NCBI GenBank assembly: GCA_005798925.1
Contig: SYID01000079.1
Span: 1 to 25,476 of the forward strand
Direction of reading: 5' to 3'
Source: Verrucomicrobiota bacterium
Lineage (GTDB): Bacteria; Verrucomicrobiota; Verrucomicrobiia; Opitutales; UBA953
Length of the DNA: 25,476 bases
A model generated the notes under the pieces. The model did no database searches. It saw nothing but the letters and a program-made list of their open reading frames with translations, and had not been told where the DNA came from. Position numbers and translations under genes: made by a program. Shown here one piece after another: positions 6,873 to 15,197 of this stretch (position 1 is the stretch's first letter; each line of letters begins with the position of its first letter).

Positions 6873-9815
6873 TTAATCCTTGCGGAGGAGGTCCTTGATC
6901 ACGTCGAGGCTCAGGCCGGACGAGGCGGAGTCTGATTCGGTCAGGAGCTTACGCAACATCTCAGACTTGGACTTTTGCAGCTCCATCACGCGCTCTTCGA
7001 TGGTGCCGGCGGCGATCAGCTTGATGCTGGTGACGGTCCGGGTCTGGCCGATGCGGTGGGCGCGGTCCGTGGCCTGGGCCTCGGCGGCGGGGTTCCACCA
7101 TGGGTCGAAGTGGATGACCGTGTCGGCCCCCGTCAGGTTGAGTCCCGTGCCGCCCGCCTTGAGGGACATGAGCATGACGGGGATGGACGGCGTCGAATTG
7201 AAGGTGTCGCAGACGCCCTGGCGGTCCTTCGTGGAGCCGTCGAGGTAGCAGTAGGGGATGTCGCGGTCCTCGAGGGCTTCCTTGAGCAGCTGGAGCGCCG
7301 TGACGAAGGTGGAGAAGACCAGCATGCGGTGGCCGGCGTCCTTGGATTCCTCGACGAGCTCGAGGAACGCCTGCAGCTTGGCGGAATCGGCCTCGGCCAT
7401 CTTCGGGTCGAGGATGCGCGGGTCGGCGCAGATCTGGCGGAGGCGGAGCAGCTGGTTGAAGGCGGCCATCTGGATGCGGGCCTGGGTGGCGCCGCCCATC
7501 TCCATCTCGAAGATCTCCTGGCGCGTGGACTCGAGGACCTCGTCGTAGAGTTCCTTCTGGTTGTCCTCGAAGTCGCAGTAGACGACCTGCTCGATCTTCG
7601 CGGGCAGCTCCGGCGCCACCGCCACCTTCGAGCGGCGGAGGATGTAGGGCGCGGCCATCTGGAGCAGGCGGTCGTCGTGCCATTTGCGCTCGTCGGCCTG
7701 CACGCGTTCCTCGGGCTTGGGGAGGTAGCCCGGCATGAGGAAACCGAAGAGCGAGCGGAGGTCTTCGAGCGAGTTCTCGACCGGCGTGCCGGTGAGGATG
7801 TAGCGGCCCTTCGCGATGAGCTGCTTGACGGCCTTGGCGGCCTGGGCGCGGGGGTTCTTGATGTTCTGGCCTTCGTCGCAGATCGCCGCGCCCCAGGTGA
7901 TCACGGAGAAGGCGGCGACGTCGCGGGCGAGCGTGCCGTAGGAGGTGATGACGAGGTCGAAGCGCCGCAGGTAATCCTCCGCGGTGAAGCGGTTCTGGCC
8001 ATGGTGGGCCAGGACCTTCAGGCCCGGGGTGAAGCGTCGCGCCTCGCGGCGCCAGTTCTCGACGAGGGACGCGGGGCAGATCACCAGGCAGGGCCCGTCG
8101 TCGGGGCGGTGGCGCCGGAGCGCCTCCATGAAGGCCAGCGCCTGCACGGTCTTGCCGAGGCCCATCTCGTCGGCGAGCAGGCCGCCGAGCGAGTGGTTAT
8201 GGATGTGCCAGAGCCAGGCGACGCCGACCTGCTGGTAGATCCGGAGCATCTGGTTGAGCTCCTCGCGGATCGGGGCGGGCTGCAGCTTCGAGAGGTTGCG
8301 GATCGCGGATGAGCGCTGGCTCCACGTCTCGGGCGGGGCGAAGGCGGCCTGGAGCTCCTCGGCGATCGCATCGGCGCTGGCGAGGTCGGCGAACCCGAGC
8401 TTGAGGTTCAGGTCCAGGTCCACGTCGCGCCTGGCCTCGCCGGTGATGCGTCGCTGCGCGTTGCGGATCGACTCCATCAGCTCCGGCGTGATCAGGCGCG
8501 GGCCGCGGTCGGTGTAGAAGAACATGCGGCCGCTGGACAAGGCCTCCTGGATGACCTTCGGCGACTTGCCTTCCGGGTCGATGCCGATGGCGAAGCGGAA
8601 GCCGTCGTTCTCTTCGGACGCGTCGCATTTGGCCTTGGCGAGGTCGACGTTGCGCAAGGAGTGCTCGAGGTTGTGCGTGAAGAAGGCGCCGTTGTCCGTC
8701 ATCAACAGCTTGTGATGGCGGGCGAGGAAGTTGAGCACCTGGATGGTGCCGGCGAGGTACCACTCGCGCGTGGTCGTCTCGAGCGTGAAGCCGCTGCGTT
8801 GCAGCACGTCGCGCAGTTCAGCCACGGGGCCCGAGGACTGTTGCGGGAGGCGGATGCGCAGCCACTTCATCGACCCGTCGACCCACGGGCGGTCCTCGCG
8901 GCCGCGTTCCTGCGAGCGGACTTCCTGCTCCTCGGGGCCGTCGTCAGGCGTCTCGCCGGCGGCGTTGGTCTGCGGGGTCGAGACCGGTTCGTCGAGATGC
9001 TCATGGACCTTGTCCAGCTGGTCTCCGTCCCAGGCCAGCGGGCTTTCCGGCGCATTCGCCATGCGGAAGATGGTCAATCCTTTGCCGATGGCGAGGAGCT
9101 GGCGCAGGTGGCGGCGGGTGAGCGGGAGGATGCCCTGCAGCTTGCCGTGGCAGAGGTTCTCGAGGATCGCCAGGAAGAAGACCGTGTCGGGTTCGATGGT
9201 CCAGGCCTTGCCACGGTCGAGGTTCTCGGGGGCGACCTGGACCCCGTCGACGCGCAGTTCGAGCCGGCAGATGATCTCGTCGCGCGCGGCGGCGGTCGCG
9301 ATGTTCGGCGGCACGATGAAGCGCGCCTCGATGGGCGTGCCGCGTTTATCCGAAAGGGTGAGGGATTTGAGCCGGGGTCCTGCCGGGGTCGTCTCCGCTT
9401 GCTTTGACTGTTCCTTCTTCGTGTCCGTCGTCTGTTCCTTGGTCACCGCCGCCGTCGGCGGCCGGCCGGGCGGCGCCGCCGGTCTGGCCGGCGTCGGTGG
9501 CTCGGGCTTGATGTAGCCCTCCTTGGCCGCGAGCACCAAGTAAGCGGCGACGGAGTGCACGCAGAGCTTCCTCCGGCCGACCGAGACTTCGCAGCCGCAT
9601 TCGTTGCGCTGGAAAGTGACCGAGCGCAGGTTCCAGCGGGCTTCGCGGGATTCGGTGCCGTCGTCGACGAGGGCTTCCGCGACCGGAGGGGTCCAGAGGG
9701 CCTTCTTCACCTTGCCCTTGGCTACCAGCTCCTTGGCGAGGAGCACGGTCGCTCCGCCCGCGAGATCGATGAGATCGTCTTCGGAGATGTTGGGCAACGG
9801 CTGACGCGGCGCCAT
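6873..9815 (-). CDS. SNF2-family helicase with N-terminal SWIM zinc finger
   Basis: A 980-residue DNA-dependent ATPase. The N-terminus has a SWIM-type zinc finger CGCE...CVHS (~70-86, pattern CxC...CxH), then a Pro/Thr-rich linker and the bacterial SNF2-associated region. The ATPase core shows motif I ADEMGLGKT (~548-556), motif II DEGQ (~646), LTGTPVENS (motif III), and in the second lobe STFVTALQLL, GGTGLNL and RAHRIGQTRT (motif VI, ~918-927). These mark it as a Swi2/Snf2 translocase of the SWIM-SNF2 bacterial type, probably remodelling protein-DNA or RNA polymerase complexes; the real target is unknown. I start at the ATG at 9815 (MAPRQPL); a TTG at 9860 would add 15 residues. It lies 77 bases after the dapF-like gene and three bases before tatC, which probably reflects co-transcription rather than shared function. 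Confidence 0.92.
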   Translation of the reverse strand: MAPRQPLPNISEDDLIDLAGGATVLLAKELVAKGKVKKALWTPPVAEALVDDGTESREARWNLRSVTFQRNECGCEVSVGRRKLCVHSVAAYLVLAAKEGYIKPEPPTPARPAAPPGRPPTAAVTKEQTTDTKKEQSKQAETTPAGPRLKSLTLSDKRGTPIEARFIVPPNIATAAARDEIICRLELRVDGVQVAPENLDRGKAWTIEPDTVFFLAILENLCHGKLQGILPLTRRHLRQLLAIGKGLTIFRMANAPESPLAWDGDQLDKVHEHLDEPVSTPQTNAAGETPDDGPEEQEVRSQERGREDRPWVDGSMKWLRIRLPQQSSGPVAELRDVLQRSGFTLETTTREWYLAGTIQVLNFLARHHKLLMTDNGAFFTHNLEHSLRNVDLAKAKCDASEENDGFRFAIGIDPEGKSPKVIQEALSSGRMFFYTDRGPRLITPELMESIRNAQRRITGEARRDVDLDLNLKLGFADLASADAIAEELQAAFAPPETWSQRSSAIRNLSKLQPAPIREELNQMLRIYQQVGVAWLWHIHNHSLGGLLADEMGLGKTVQALAFMEALRRHRPDDGPCLVICPASLVENWRREARRFTPGLKVLAHHGQNRFTAEDYLRRFDLVITSYGTLARDVAAFSVITWGAAICDEGQNIKNPRAQAAKAVKQLIAKGRYILTGTPVENSLEDLRSLFGFLMPGYLPKPEERVQADERKWHDDRLLQMAAPYILRRSKVAVAPELPAKIEQVVYCDFEDNQKELYDEVLESTRQEIFEMEMGGATQARIQMAAFNQLLRLRQICADPRILDPKMAEADSAKLQAFLELVEESKDAGHRMLVFSTFVTALQLLKEALEDRDIPYCYLDGSTKDRQGVCDTFNSTPSIPVMLMSLKAGGTGLNLTGADTVIHFDPWWNPAAEAQATDRAHRIGQTRTVTSIKLIAAGTIEERVMELQKSKSEMLRKLLTESDSASSGLSLDVIKDLLRKD

Positions 9816-9892
9816 GGTGAGGGTGTGCGGTGAAAAGCGACGTCCGAAAGGACGCGCCAAAGGAGGGAAAACCTAGCGGGAAGACGTATCGC

Positions 9893-10747
9893 CTAGACGG
9901 CGACGTCTTGGACCGGGACTCCAGGGTGCATCTCGAAGATGCCCACAGGGGTCGTCGGACCTGTCATCACGATGGAATAATCCTCACCGATGCCAATGAT
10001 AATCTGTCCGCCGGGCATATTGACCGTCAAATCCGCGTCCACCAGGCCCATTTTGCGGGCTACGGCGGCCGATGCCGAGGAGGAGGAGCCGGAGGCCATG
10101 GTGTAGCCGGCCCCGCGTTCCCAGATCTCGATGCGGACGTTCTTGCGGTCCAGGATCTTCATGAACTGCACGTTGGTCCGGTTCGGGAAATTAGAGTGCG
10201 TCTCGAGGTGAGGGCCGTAGGTCTTGGCGAGGTCGGGAGTGAGGTCTTCGACCGGGATCACGCAGTGAGGGTTGCCGACGGTCGCGGCCCAATACCTGAA
10301 GGTCTTGCCGAGGACGGTGATCTCCTCGCCGAGGACTTCGCGGTCCGCGCCGACGTGCGGGATGACCGGCGCGCGGAAGGAGACCTTGCCCATCTCGACG
10401 CGGATACGGTCGCCGCCGTCGAAGACTTCGCAGCGGACGACGCCGCCGAGGGTGTGCAGCTTGAACTCCTGGCCTTCCTGGATGCGCTTGGTCTCGAGGA
10501 GGTGGCGGCAGAAGATGCGGATGCCGTTGCCGGACTTCTCGGCCTCGGAGCCGTCGGGATTCAGGATGCGCAGGCCGAAGGTGCCGTCCGTGCGTTCGAT
10601 CGGTCCGTAGAGGATGCCGTCCGAGCCCAGTCCGAAGTGGCGATGGCAGACCTTACGGACGGCTTCCGGCGAAAAGAGGGCGGGGCAGTCCTTGGGTTCG
10701 AGGACGAGGTAGTCGTTGCCGAGGGCGTGGTATTTGGCGAAGCGCAT
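9893..10747 (-). CDS. dapF: Diaminopimelate epimerase-like protein with both catalytic Cys replaced by Ser
   Basis: A 284-residue protein with the DapF two-lobed fold signatures: KYHALGNDYLVLEP at the N-terminus, FGLGSDG (38-44), NPDGSEAEKSGNGIR (63-77) and ERGAGYTMASGSSSS (210-224). In classical DapF each of the last two motifs carries the cysteine that abstracts or donates the alpha proton (CGNGxR and ACGxG). Here both positions are serine (Ser72, Ser219), encoded by TCC in an intact frame. DapF makes meso-diaminopimelate for lysine and peptidoglycan. This protein is either a divergent active epimerase of a Ser/Ser subfamily or a relative with a different substrate. The start is the ATG at 10747, supported by AAAGGA five bases upstream; a TTG at 10786 is less likely. 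It is divergent from the sulfatase. Confidence 0.85.
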   Translation of the reverse strand: MRFAKYHALGNDYLVLEPKDCPALFSPEAVRKVCHRHFGLGSDGILYGPIERTDGTFGLRILNPDGSEAEKSGNGIRIFCRHLLETKRIQEGQEFKLHTLGGVVRCEVFDGGDRIRVEMGKVSFRAPVIPHVGADREVLGEEITVLGKTFRYWAATVGNPHCVIPVEDLTPDLAKTYGPHLETHSNFPNRTNVQFMKILDRKNVRIEIWERGAGYTMASGSSSSASAAVARKMGLVDADLTVNMPGGQIIIGIGEDYSIVMTGPTTPVGIFEMHPGVPVQDVAV

Positions 10748-10752
10748 GCTCG

Positions 10753-10758
10753 TCCTTT
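10753..10758 (-). promoter_or_regulatory. Shine-Dalgarno site fixing the dapF-like start
   Basis: The minus strand reads AAAGGA, then CGAGC, then ATG. This is one of the few good ribosome sites in the window and supports initiation at 10747 over the upstream TTG. Confidence 0.6.
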
Positions 10759-10779
10759 GATTGGGCTTTCGGGGCGGGT

Positions 10780-10804
10780 TTGGCAAGCGTGGGTGGCTTA
10801 TACT
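10780..10804 (+). promoter_or_regulatory. Possible promoter of the sulfatase unit
   Basis: In the 98-base divergent gap, TATACT (10799-10804) matches the -10 consensus at five of six positions and TTGGCA (10780-10785) resembles a -35 box. The spacer is only 13 bases, shorter than the usual 16-18, so the pair is weak; the -10 element alone may be real. It would place the RNA start about 35 bases before the sulfatase ATG. Confidence 0.3.
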
Positions 10805-10845
10805 GTAGGCTTGGTTTCCGTCTCGGCCGGGCTTACCTACCGTCC

Positions 10846-12417
10846 ATGCGCTTCCTGCCCCTGGTTGCCCTGTCCTGCGTGCTCGTCGCCTTCGCGGCCG
10901 AGAAACGCCCGCCCAACATCGTGCTGCTTTATTCCGATGACATCGGCTGGGGCGACCTCGGCTGCTACGGCGCGAAGGTCATCCCGACCCCGAACCTCGA
11001 CCGCCTCGCCGCGCAGGGCACCCGCTTCACGTCGGGCTACTGCACTTCCGCCACCTGCACGCCTTCCCGCTATTCTCTCCTCACCGGCGAGTACGCCTGG
11101 CGCCGCCAAGGCACCGGGGTGCTGCCGGGCGACGCCCGTCTCATCATCAAGCCCGGCCGGCCCACGATGGCCGCCAGCCTGGCCAAGCTCGGCTACGCCA
11201 CCGGCGTGGTCGGCAAGTGGCACCTCGGCCTGGGCTCCGGCGACGTGGACTGGAACAAGAAGATCGACCCGTCGCCCAACCAGATCGGCTTCACCTACTC
11301 TTTCATCATGGCCGCCACCGGCGACCGCGTGCCCACGGTGTTCGTCGAAGACGGCTCCGTCGTCGGCCTCGACCCGAAGGATCCGATCGAGGTCAGCTAC
11401 AAGCAGCCTTACCTGGGCGACCCCGACCTCAAGAACGACGCTGAGCGCGCGAAGCTCAAGATGGATTGGTCCCACGGGCACAACATGGCCCTCGTCAACG
11501 GCGTCGGCCGCATCGGTTGGATGAAGGGCGGCAAGGCGGCCGTCTGGAACGACGAGACGATGGGCGACACGTTCGCGGACAAGGCCTGCGCGTTCATCGC
11601 GCGCAACAAGGAAAAGCCTTTCTTCCTCTATTACGCCTCGCACGAGAACCATGTCCCGCGCGTCCATCATCCGCGCTACGCCGGCAAGACCCCGCTCGGT
11701 CCGCGCGGCGACGCGGTGGTCGCGTTCGACGACCAGGTGGGCCGCATCCTCGCCGAGCTCGACAAGCAGGGCCTCGCCGAGAACACGCTCGTGGTCTACA
11801 CTTCGGACAACGGTCCGGTCCTCGACGATGGCTACAAGGATCAGGCGGTGGAGCGGAACAAGGCCGCGGCGCATGCCCCGGCGGGTCCTTTCCGTGGCGG
11901 CAAGTATAGCATCCTCGAGGGAGGCACCCGCGTGGGCTTCATCGCCCGCTGGCCCGGCCGCACGCCCGCCGCCAAGGCCTCCGACGCGCTCATCTCGCAG
12001 GTGGACCTTCCCGCCGTCTTCACGAAGGTCGCCGGCGGCGATCCGGCGGACTTCCTGAAACTCGATTCGGTCGATTCTTCCGCGGCCCTCACCGGCGGCC
12101 AGGGACGCGAGACGCTGATCTCGAGCACGCAGGGCAACGTGCTCTCCATCCGCGACGCGCGATGGAAATTCATCTCGGGCGTCGGCGCCCCCGCGAAGGG
12201 CAAGAAAGCCCAAGGCCCGCTCGTCGACCTGCTGGGGTCCGAGGCCGACCAGGCCGCCGACCGCCGTGATCAGGCCGGTCCCCGTCTCTTCGACCTGCAG
12301 GCCGATCCCGGCGAACGTCACAACGTCGCCAAGGAGCACCCCGAGGTGGTCGCCCGGCTCAAGGCCTTGCTCGAGGCTCAGCGCGCGAAAGGCGTCGCGC
12401 AGCCGTTGCCGAACTGA
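10846..12417 (+). CDS. Secreted Cys-type sulfatase (arylsulfatase family)
   Basis: A 523-residue type I sulfatase of the alkaline phosphatase superfamily that hydrolyses a sulfate ester. A signal peptide (MRFLPLVALSCVLVAFAAEK) places it outside the cytoplasm. PNIVLLYSDDIGWGDLGCYG (23-42) supplies the metal-binding aspartates. CTPSRYSLLTGEY (71-83) is the sulfatase signature in which Cys71 is converted to formylglycine. GKWHLG (~123-128) and the later YTSDNGPVLDDGY complete the active-site set. No maturation enzyme is encoded here. The substrate is not readable; related enzymes in Verrucomicrobiota and Planctomycetota act on sulfated algal or animal glycans. The ATG at 10846 gives a proper signal peptide; an upstream ATG at 10780 would bury it. 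Followed 70 bases later by an oxidoreductase gene. Confidence 0.93.
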   Translation: MRFLPLVALSCVLVAFAAEKRPPNIVLLYSDDIGWGDLGCYGAKVIPTPNLDRLAAQGTRFTSGYCTSATCTPSRYSLLTGEYAWRRQGTGVLPGDARLIIKPGRPTMAASLAKLGYATGVVGKWHLGLGSGDVDWNKKIDPSPNQIGFTYSFIMAATGDRVPTVFVEDGSVVGLDPKDPIEVSYKQPYLGDPDLKNDAERAKLKMDWSHGHNMALVNGVGRIGWMKGGKAAVWNDETMGDTFADKACAFIARNKEKPFFLYYASHENHVPRVHHPRYAGKTPLGPRGDAVVAFDDQVGRILAELDKQGLAENTLVVYTSDNGPVLDDGYKDQAVERNKAAAHAPAGPFRGGKYSILEGGTRVGFIARWPGRTPAAKASDALISQVDLPAVFTKVAGGDPADFLKLDSVDSSAALTGGQGRETLISSTQGNVLSIRDARWKFISGVGAPAKGKKAQGPLVDLLGSEADQAADRRDQAGPRLFDLQADPGERHNVAKEHPEVVARLKALLEAQRAKGVAQPLPN

Positions 12418-12444
12418 TCGCCCGTCAATCTTCGTCGCCCGCCT

Positions 12445-12466
12445 TCTCCCGGCTTGAAGCGGGAGA
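12445..12466 (+). other. Hairpin between sulfatase and oxidoreductase genes
   Basis: An inverted repeat with arms TCTCCCG and CGGGAGA around an eight-base loop lies midway in the 70-base gap. No T-run follows, so it may be a weak terminator, an mRNA-stability structure or chance. Confidence 0.3.
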
Positions 12467-12487
12467 GCGAAGGACGATGCTCGGCGC

Positions 12488-13567
12488 ATGAGCCAGACCC
12501 CTCTCCGCGTCCTTTGTGTCGGCGCCGGCCACATGGGCCGTTCGCACGCCCTCGCTTACCATAAGCTGCCCGGTTTCCGGATCGTCGGCCTGGTCACCCG
12601 CTCCGCCGAATCCCGCGCGAGGCTCAACGCCGAGCTCGGCGGCGGCTACGCCGAATACGCCGACTTCCATGCGGCGCTCAATGCCACCAAGCCGGACGCG
12701 GTCTCGATCTCCAGCTACCCGGACACCCACGCCGAATACGCCGTCGCCGCGCTCGAGGCCGGTTGCCACGTGTTCGTCGAGAAGCCGCTCGCGGTCACCG
12801 TCGCCGCGGCCGAGCAGATCGTCGCCAAAGCCAAGGCCGCGAAGCGCAAGGTCGTCATCGGCTATATCCTCCGCCACCACCCGGCCTGGACGCAGTTCAT
12901 CAGGACCGTGCAGACGCTGGGCAAGCCGCTGGTCATGCGCATGAACCTGAATCAGCAGAGCTATGGCGACATGTGGAAGACGCACAAGTCTCTCATGCAG
13001 ACCTGCAGCCCCGTCGTCGACTGCGGCGTCCACTACGTCGACGTGATGTGTCTCATGACCGGCAGCCGGCCGGTGCGCGTCTCCGGCATCGGCGCCCGGC
13101 TCTCCGACGAGCTGCCGGCGGGCATGGTCAACTATGGCCACCTGCAGGTCACCTTCGCCGACGGTTCCGTCGGTTGGTACGAGGCCGGCTGGGGTCCCAT
13201 GATGTCCGAGGAAGCCTTCTTCGTGAAGGACGTGATCGGTCCGAAGGGCTGCGTCTCGATCGTCGCGGGCAAGGCCTCGCAGGCCGGCAACTCCGCCGAC
13301 GTCGATTCCCACTCCGCCGCGCAGGCGCTCAAGGTCCACCATGCCGCCCTTGGCGCCGACGGCCGGTTCCTGAAGCCCGACGAGATCGTGCCGACCGAGG
13401 CCGATCCCGGCCATGACGGGCTCTGCGAGCGCGAGCAGGCCTATTTCGAAAAGGCCATCCGCGAGGACCTCGACCTCACCGCGCACATGGACGACGCCGT
13501 GAACTCGATGCGCATCGTCGCCGCGGCGGACCGGTCGTTCCGCGAAGGCCGCACGATCGACCTCTGA
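12488..13567 (+). CDS. Gfo/Idh/MocA family oxidoreductase
   Basis: A 359-residue cytoplasmic NAD(P)-dependent sugar or inositol dehydrogenase-type protein. The N-terminal Rossmann domain has VGAGHMG (11-17) and the family's EKP motif (98-100, FVEKPLAVT). The C-terminal alpha/beta domain carries DCGVHYVDVM (178-187), with the Asp and His that usually line the catalytic pocket. There is no secretion signal, unlike many PVC members of this family that carry a Tat signal. The substrate is unknown. It sits between a sulfatase and, six bases downstream, a gluconokinase-type gene, which is consistent with oxidation of a released sugar, but this is inference from position. Confidence 0.9.
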   Translation: MSQTPLRVLCVGAGHMGRSHALAYHKLPGFRIVGLVTRSAESRARLNAELGGGYAEYADFHAALNATKPDAVSISSYPDTHAEYAVAALEAGCHVFVEKPLAVTVAAAEQIVAKAKAAKRKVVIGYILRHHPAWTQFIRTVQTLGKPLVMRMNLNQQSYGDMWKTHKSLMQTCSPVVDCGVHYVDVMCLMTGSRPVRVSGIGARLSDELPAGMVNYGHLQVTFADGSVGWYEAGWGPMMSEEAFFVKDVIGPKGCVSIVAGKASQAGNSADVDSHSAAQALKVHHAALGADGRFLKPDEIVPTEADPGHDGLCEREQAYFEKAIREDLDLTAHMDDAVNSMRIVAAADRSFREGRTIDL

Positions 13568-13573
13568 CCGACG

Positions 13574-14086
13574 ATGGCGCATCCGAACCTCGTGTTCATG
13601 GGCGTCTGCGGCTGCGGCAAGAGCACCGTGGCCGAACTCTACGCGCGCCGGACCGGCGCGACGCTGATCGAGGCCGATGATTTTCATCCGCCGGAGAACG
13701 TCGCGAAGATGAGCGCGGGCACGCCGTTGACCGACGAGGACCGTGCCGGCTGGCTGGCGGCGATGGCGGACCGGCTGGCCGCCGGCAAGGCGCGAGGCGA
13801 GGCGATGGTCCTCACCTGTTCCGCGCTGAAACTGGCCTATCGTGACCGTTTGCGCGCAGGCGATCCGGACCTCTTCTTCGTTTTCCTTGATGGTAGCCGG
13901 GAACTCCTGCAGGCCCGGATGGACGCGCGCAAGGGACACTTCATGCCGCCGGGACTGCTGGGCAGCCAGCTCGCCACGTTGGAGCCGCCGAACCTCGCGA
14001 CGGAAAGGTGCCTGCACGTCAGTATCCGGCTGACGCCGCAGCAGATCTGCGCGACCGTGGCCGTGGCGATGCGCCGCTTCGCCTGA
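13574..14086 (+). CDS. gntK: Gluconokinase-type sugar-acid kinase
   Basis: A 170-residue P-loop kinase matching GntK in length and motifs. It has the Walker A GVCGCGKST (10-18), ADDFHPPENVAKMSAGTPL (~34-52) with the substrate-binding DDFHP signature, LTDEDRAGWL, CSALKLAYRD (~77-86), and GHFMPPGLLGSQLATLE near the end. GntK phosphorylates D-gluconate to 6-phosphogluconate, feeding the pentose phosphate or Entner-Doudoroff route. The Walker A loop has cysteines where the family normally has serines (GVSGSGKS), which keeps the G-x4-GKS pattern. The gene follows the oxidoreductase by six bases, so the two are almost certainly co-transcribed, and ends just before a strong hairpin. No gluconate transporter or dehydratase is nearby. 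Confidence 0.9.
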   Translation: MAHPNLVFMGVCGCGKSTVAELYARRTGATLIEADDFHPPENVAKMSAGTPLTDEDRAGWLAAMADRLAAGKARGEAMVLTCSALKLAYRDRLRAGDPDLFFVFLDGSRELLQARMDARKGHFMPPGLLGSQLATLEPPNLATERCLHVSIRLTPQQICATVAVAMRRFA

Positions 14087-14093
14087 AAAGCGC

Positions 14094-14115
14094 AAGGCCC
14101 GCTTGCGCGGGCCTT
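14094..14115. terminator. Bidirectional hairpin terminator between gntK and the ThuA-like gene
   Basis: A perfect nine-base stem (AAGGCCCGC / GCGGGCCTT) with a four-base TTGC loop lies between two convergent genes, 8 bases after the gntK stop and about 20 bases beyond the ThuA-like gene's stop. On the minus strand the stem is followed by GCGCTTTTC, a short T-run, so it can end the ThuA unit; on the plus strand the run is poorer. Confidence 0.75.
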
Positions 14116-14135
14116 CGTCGGCGAGCCCGGCGGGC

Positions 14136-15185
14136 TTACTTCTTCCAGTTGACCTTGGAAGGCTCGATCACGCTCGTCTTGTCGAGGGTGGGGAAGCCTT
14201 CCGGGACGGGCAGGGTGACCTTGCCGGTCGCGGCCCATTCGGTGGAGCGGGCGAGGATCGTCTGGAAGCCCACGCAGTGCAGGGCTTCGAAGGTCGTGTC
14301 GCCGGTCCACAGGTGACCCATGGAGGTGGTCACCACGCGGCCTTTGTTGAACGGGGCGTACCAGACCATCGGCTCGTGCATGTCGGTGCCGCCGAACTCC
14401 GGCTTGGAGAAGGAGCTGGAGAGGACATGCATGTGGTCGGCGCTCCCGCGCATGCGGCCGTAGAGTTCGTCGGTGGCGTGCAGCCACTCGGCGGGTAGGC
14501 CCTGCATGATCGGGTGGGCGGCGTCGCGGGTCTTGAGCGTGAAGACGTGCTTGGCGCCGTGGCCGGAGCCGAAGCCCTTGCCCTGGATCTTCTCGTCGGC
14601 GTCGATGAGCGCGACGGCCTGGCCGGTCTTGTCGTCGACGGCGATGCGTTTGCCGAAGGTGGCGCCGCGCCAGCCGCAGCAGATCATCTCGTTGAAGTTG
14701 TCCCAGCCGGTGAAGGCGTTGTTCGCGGCGTGCACGTTGACGAGGCCGCCGCCGTTCATCACGAACTCGGTGAAGGCGTCCTTCATTGCGGTGCCCCATT
14801 CCGGGCCGTTGTAATTGTTCACGATCACCTGGTGGTCGGCGAACTTCGGGGCCCACTGTTCCCACTCGGCGGCGTGGGCCTTCACGAAGGCGGCTTCCTC
14901 GGCGTTCCACTCCTTCATCGCGGCGTCGAAGGCCTTCTTCGCGGCGGCGTCACCGGGCTTCGGGCGGCCGGGCTTGGGCTTGGCGAAACCGGCGGGGGCG
15001 GTGGCGACGGTCACCGAGAAGCGGCCGGTGGCCTCGAGGGTGGCCTTGCAGGCTTCGGTCGTGCGGACCCAGTCGTGGTTGTTGCGGCCGTCGAGGATGA
15101 GGACGCGGATCTTCTCGGCGGCGCCGAGCGGCAGGGCCAGGAGGGCGAGCAGGCAGATCAGCCCGAGCTTGTGCAGGGTTTTCAT
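14136..15185 (-). CDS. Secreted ThuA-like domain protein
   Basis: A 349-residue protein with signal peptide MKTLHKLGLICLLALLALPL (cleavage near LGA-A, ~22). The mature part fits the ThuA-like/class I glutamine amidotransferase-like fold: IRVLILDGRNNHDW at the start, VIVNNYNGPEW, the GGGLVNVHAANN turn, AAHPIMQGLP, TDELYGRM and a late GRVVTTSMGH. ThuA domains take part in trehalose or other sugar metabolism, and in Planctomycetota and Verrucomicrobiota many are secreted and uncharacterised; the enzymatic activity is not established. A Lys/Ala-rich insertion occurs at ~68-105. It follows comM by 46 bases and has a good Shine-Dalgarno site. Transcription probably stops at the shared hairpin beyond its 3' end. 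Confidence 0.88.
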   Translation of the reverse strand: MKTLHKLGLICLLALLALPLGAAEKIRVLILDGRNNHDWVRTTEACKATLEATGRFSVTVATAPAGFAKPKPGRPKPGDAAAKKAFDAAMKEWNAEEAAFVKAHAAEWEQWAPKFADHQVIVNNYNGPEWGTAMKDAFTEFVMNGGGLVNVHAANNAFTGWDNFNEMICCGWRGATFGKRIAVDDKTGQAVALIDADEKIQGKGFGSGHGAKHVFTLKTRDAAHPIMQGLPAEWLHATDELYGRMRGSADHMHVLSSSFSKPEFGGTDMHEPMVWYAPFNKGRVVTTSMGHLWTGDTTFEALHCVGFQTILARSTEWAATGKVTLPVPEGFPTLDKTSVIEPSKVNWKK

Positions 15186-15192
15186 GGGGAGG

Positions 15193-15197
15193 CCTCC
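15193..15197 (-). promoter_or_regulatory. Shine-Dalgarno site of the ThuA-like gene within inverted repeats
   Basis: The minus strand has GGAGG seven bases before the ATG at 15185. The same GGAGG can pair with CCTCC on either side (CCTCCAATGGAGGCCTCC), so the site may be partly hidden in a small hairpin. Confidence 0.55.

Noticed and set aside
6873..9815. SNF2 helicase as part of a phage-defence island (for example DISARM)
   Set aside because: No methylase, DUF1998, PLD or other defence gene is adjacent. The neighbours are housekeeping genes and the SWIM-SNF2 architecture is common outside defence loci.
9816..9892. Possible small gene or RNA between the dapF-like and helicase genes
   Set aside because: The gap is only 77 bases with no stem-loop, ribosome site or sensible short frame.
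12425..14095. 556-codon minus-strand frame opposite the oxidoreductase and gluconokinase
   Set aside because: Both plus-strand products match families along their full length; the antisense product has no motifs.
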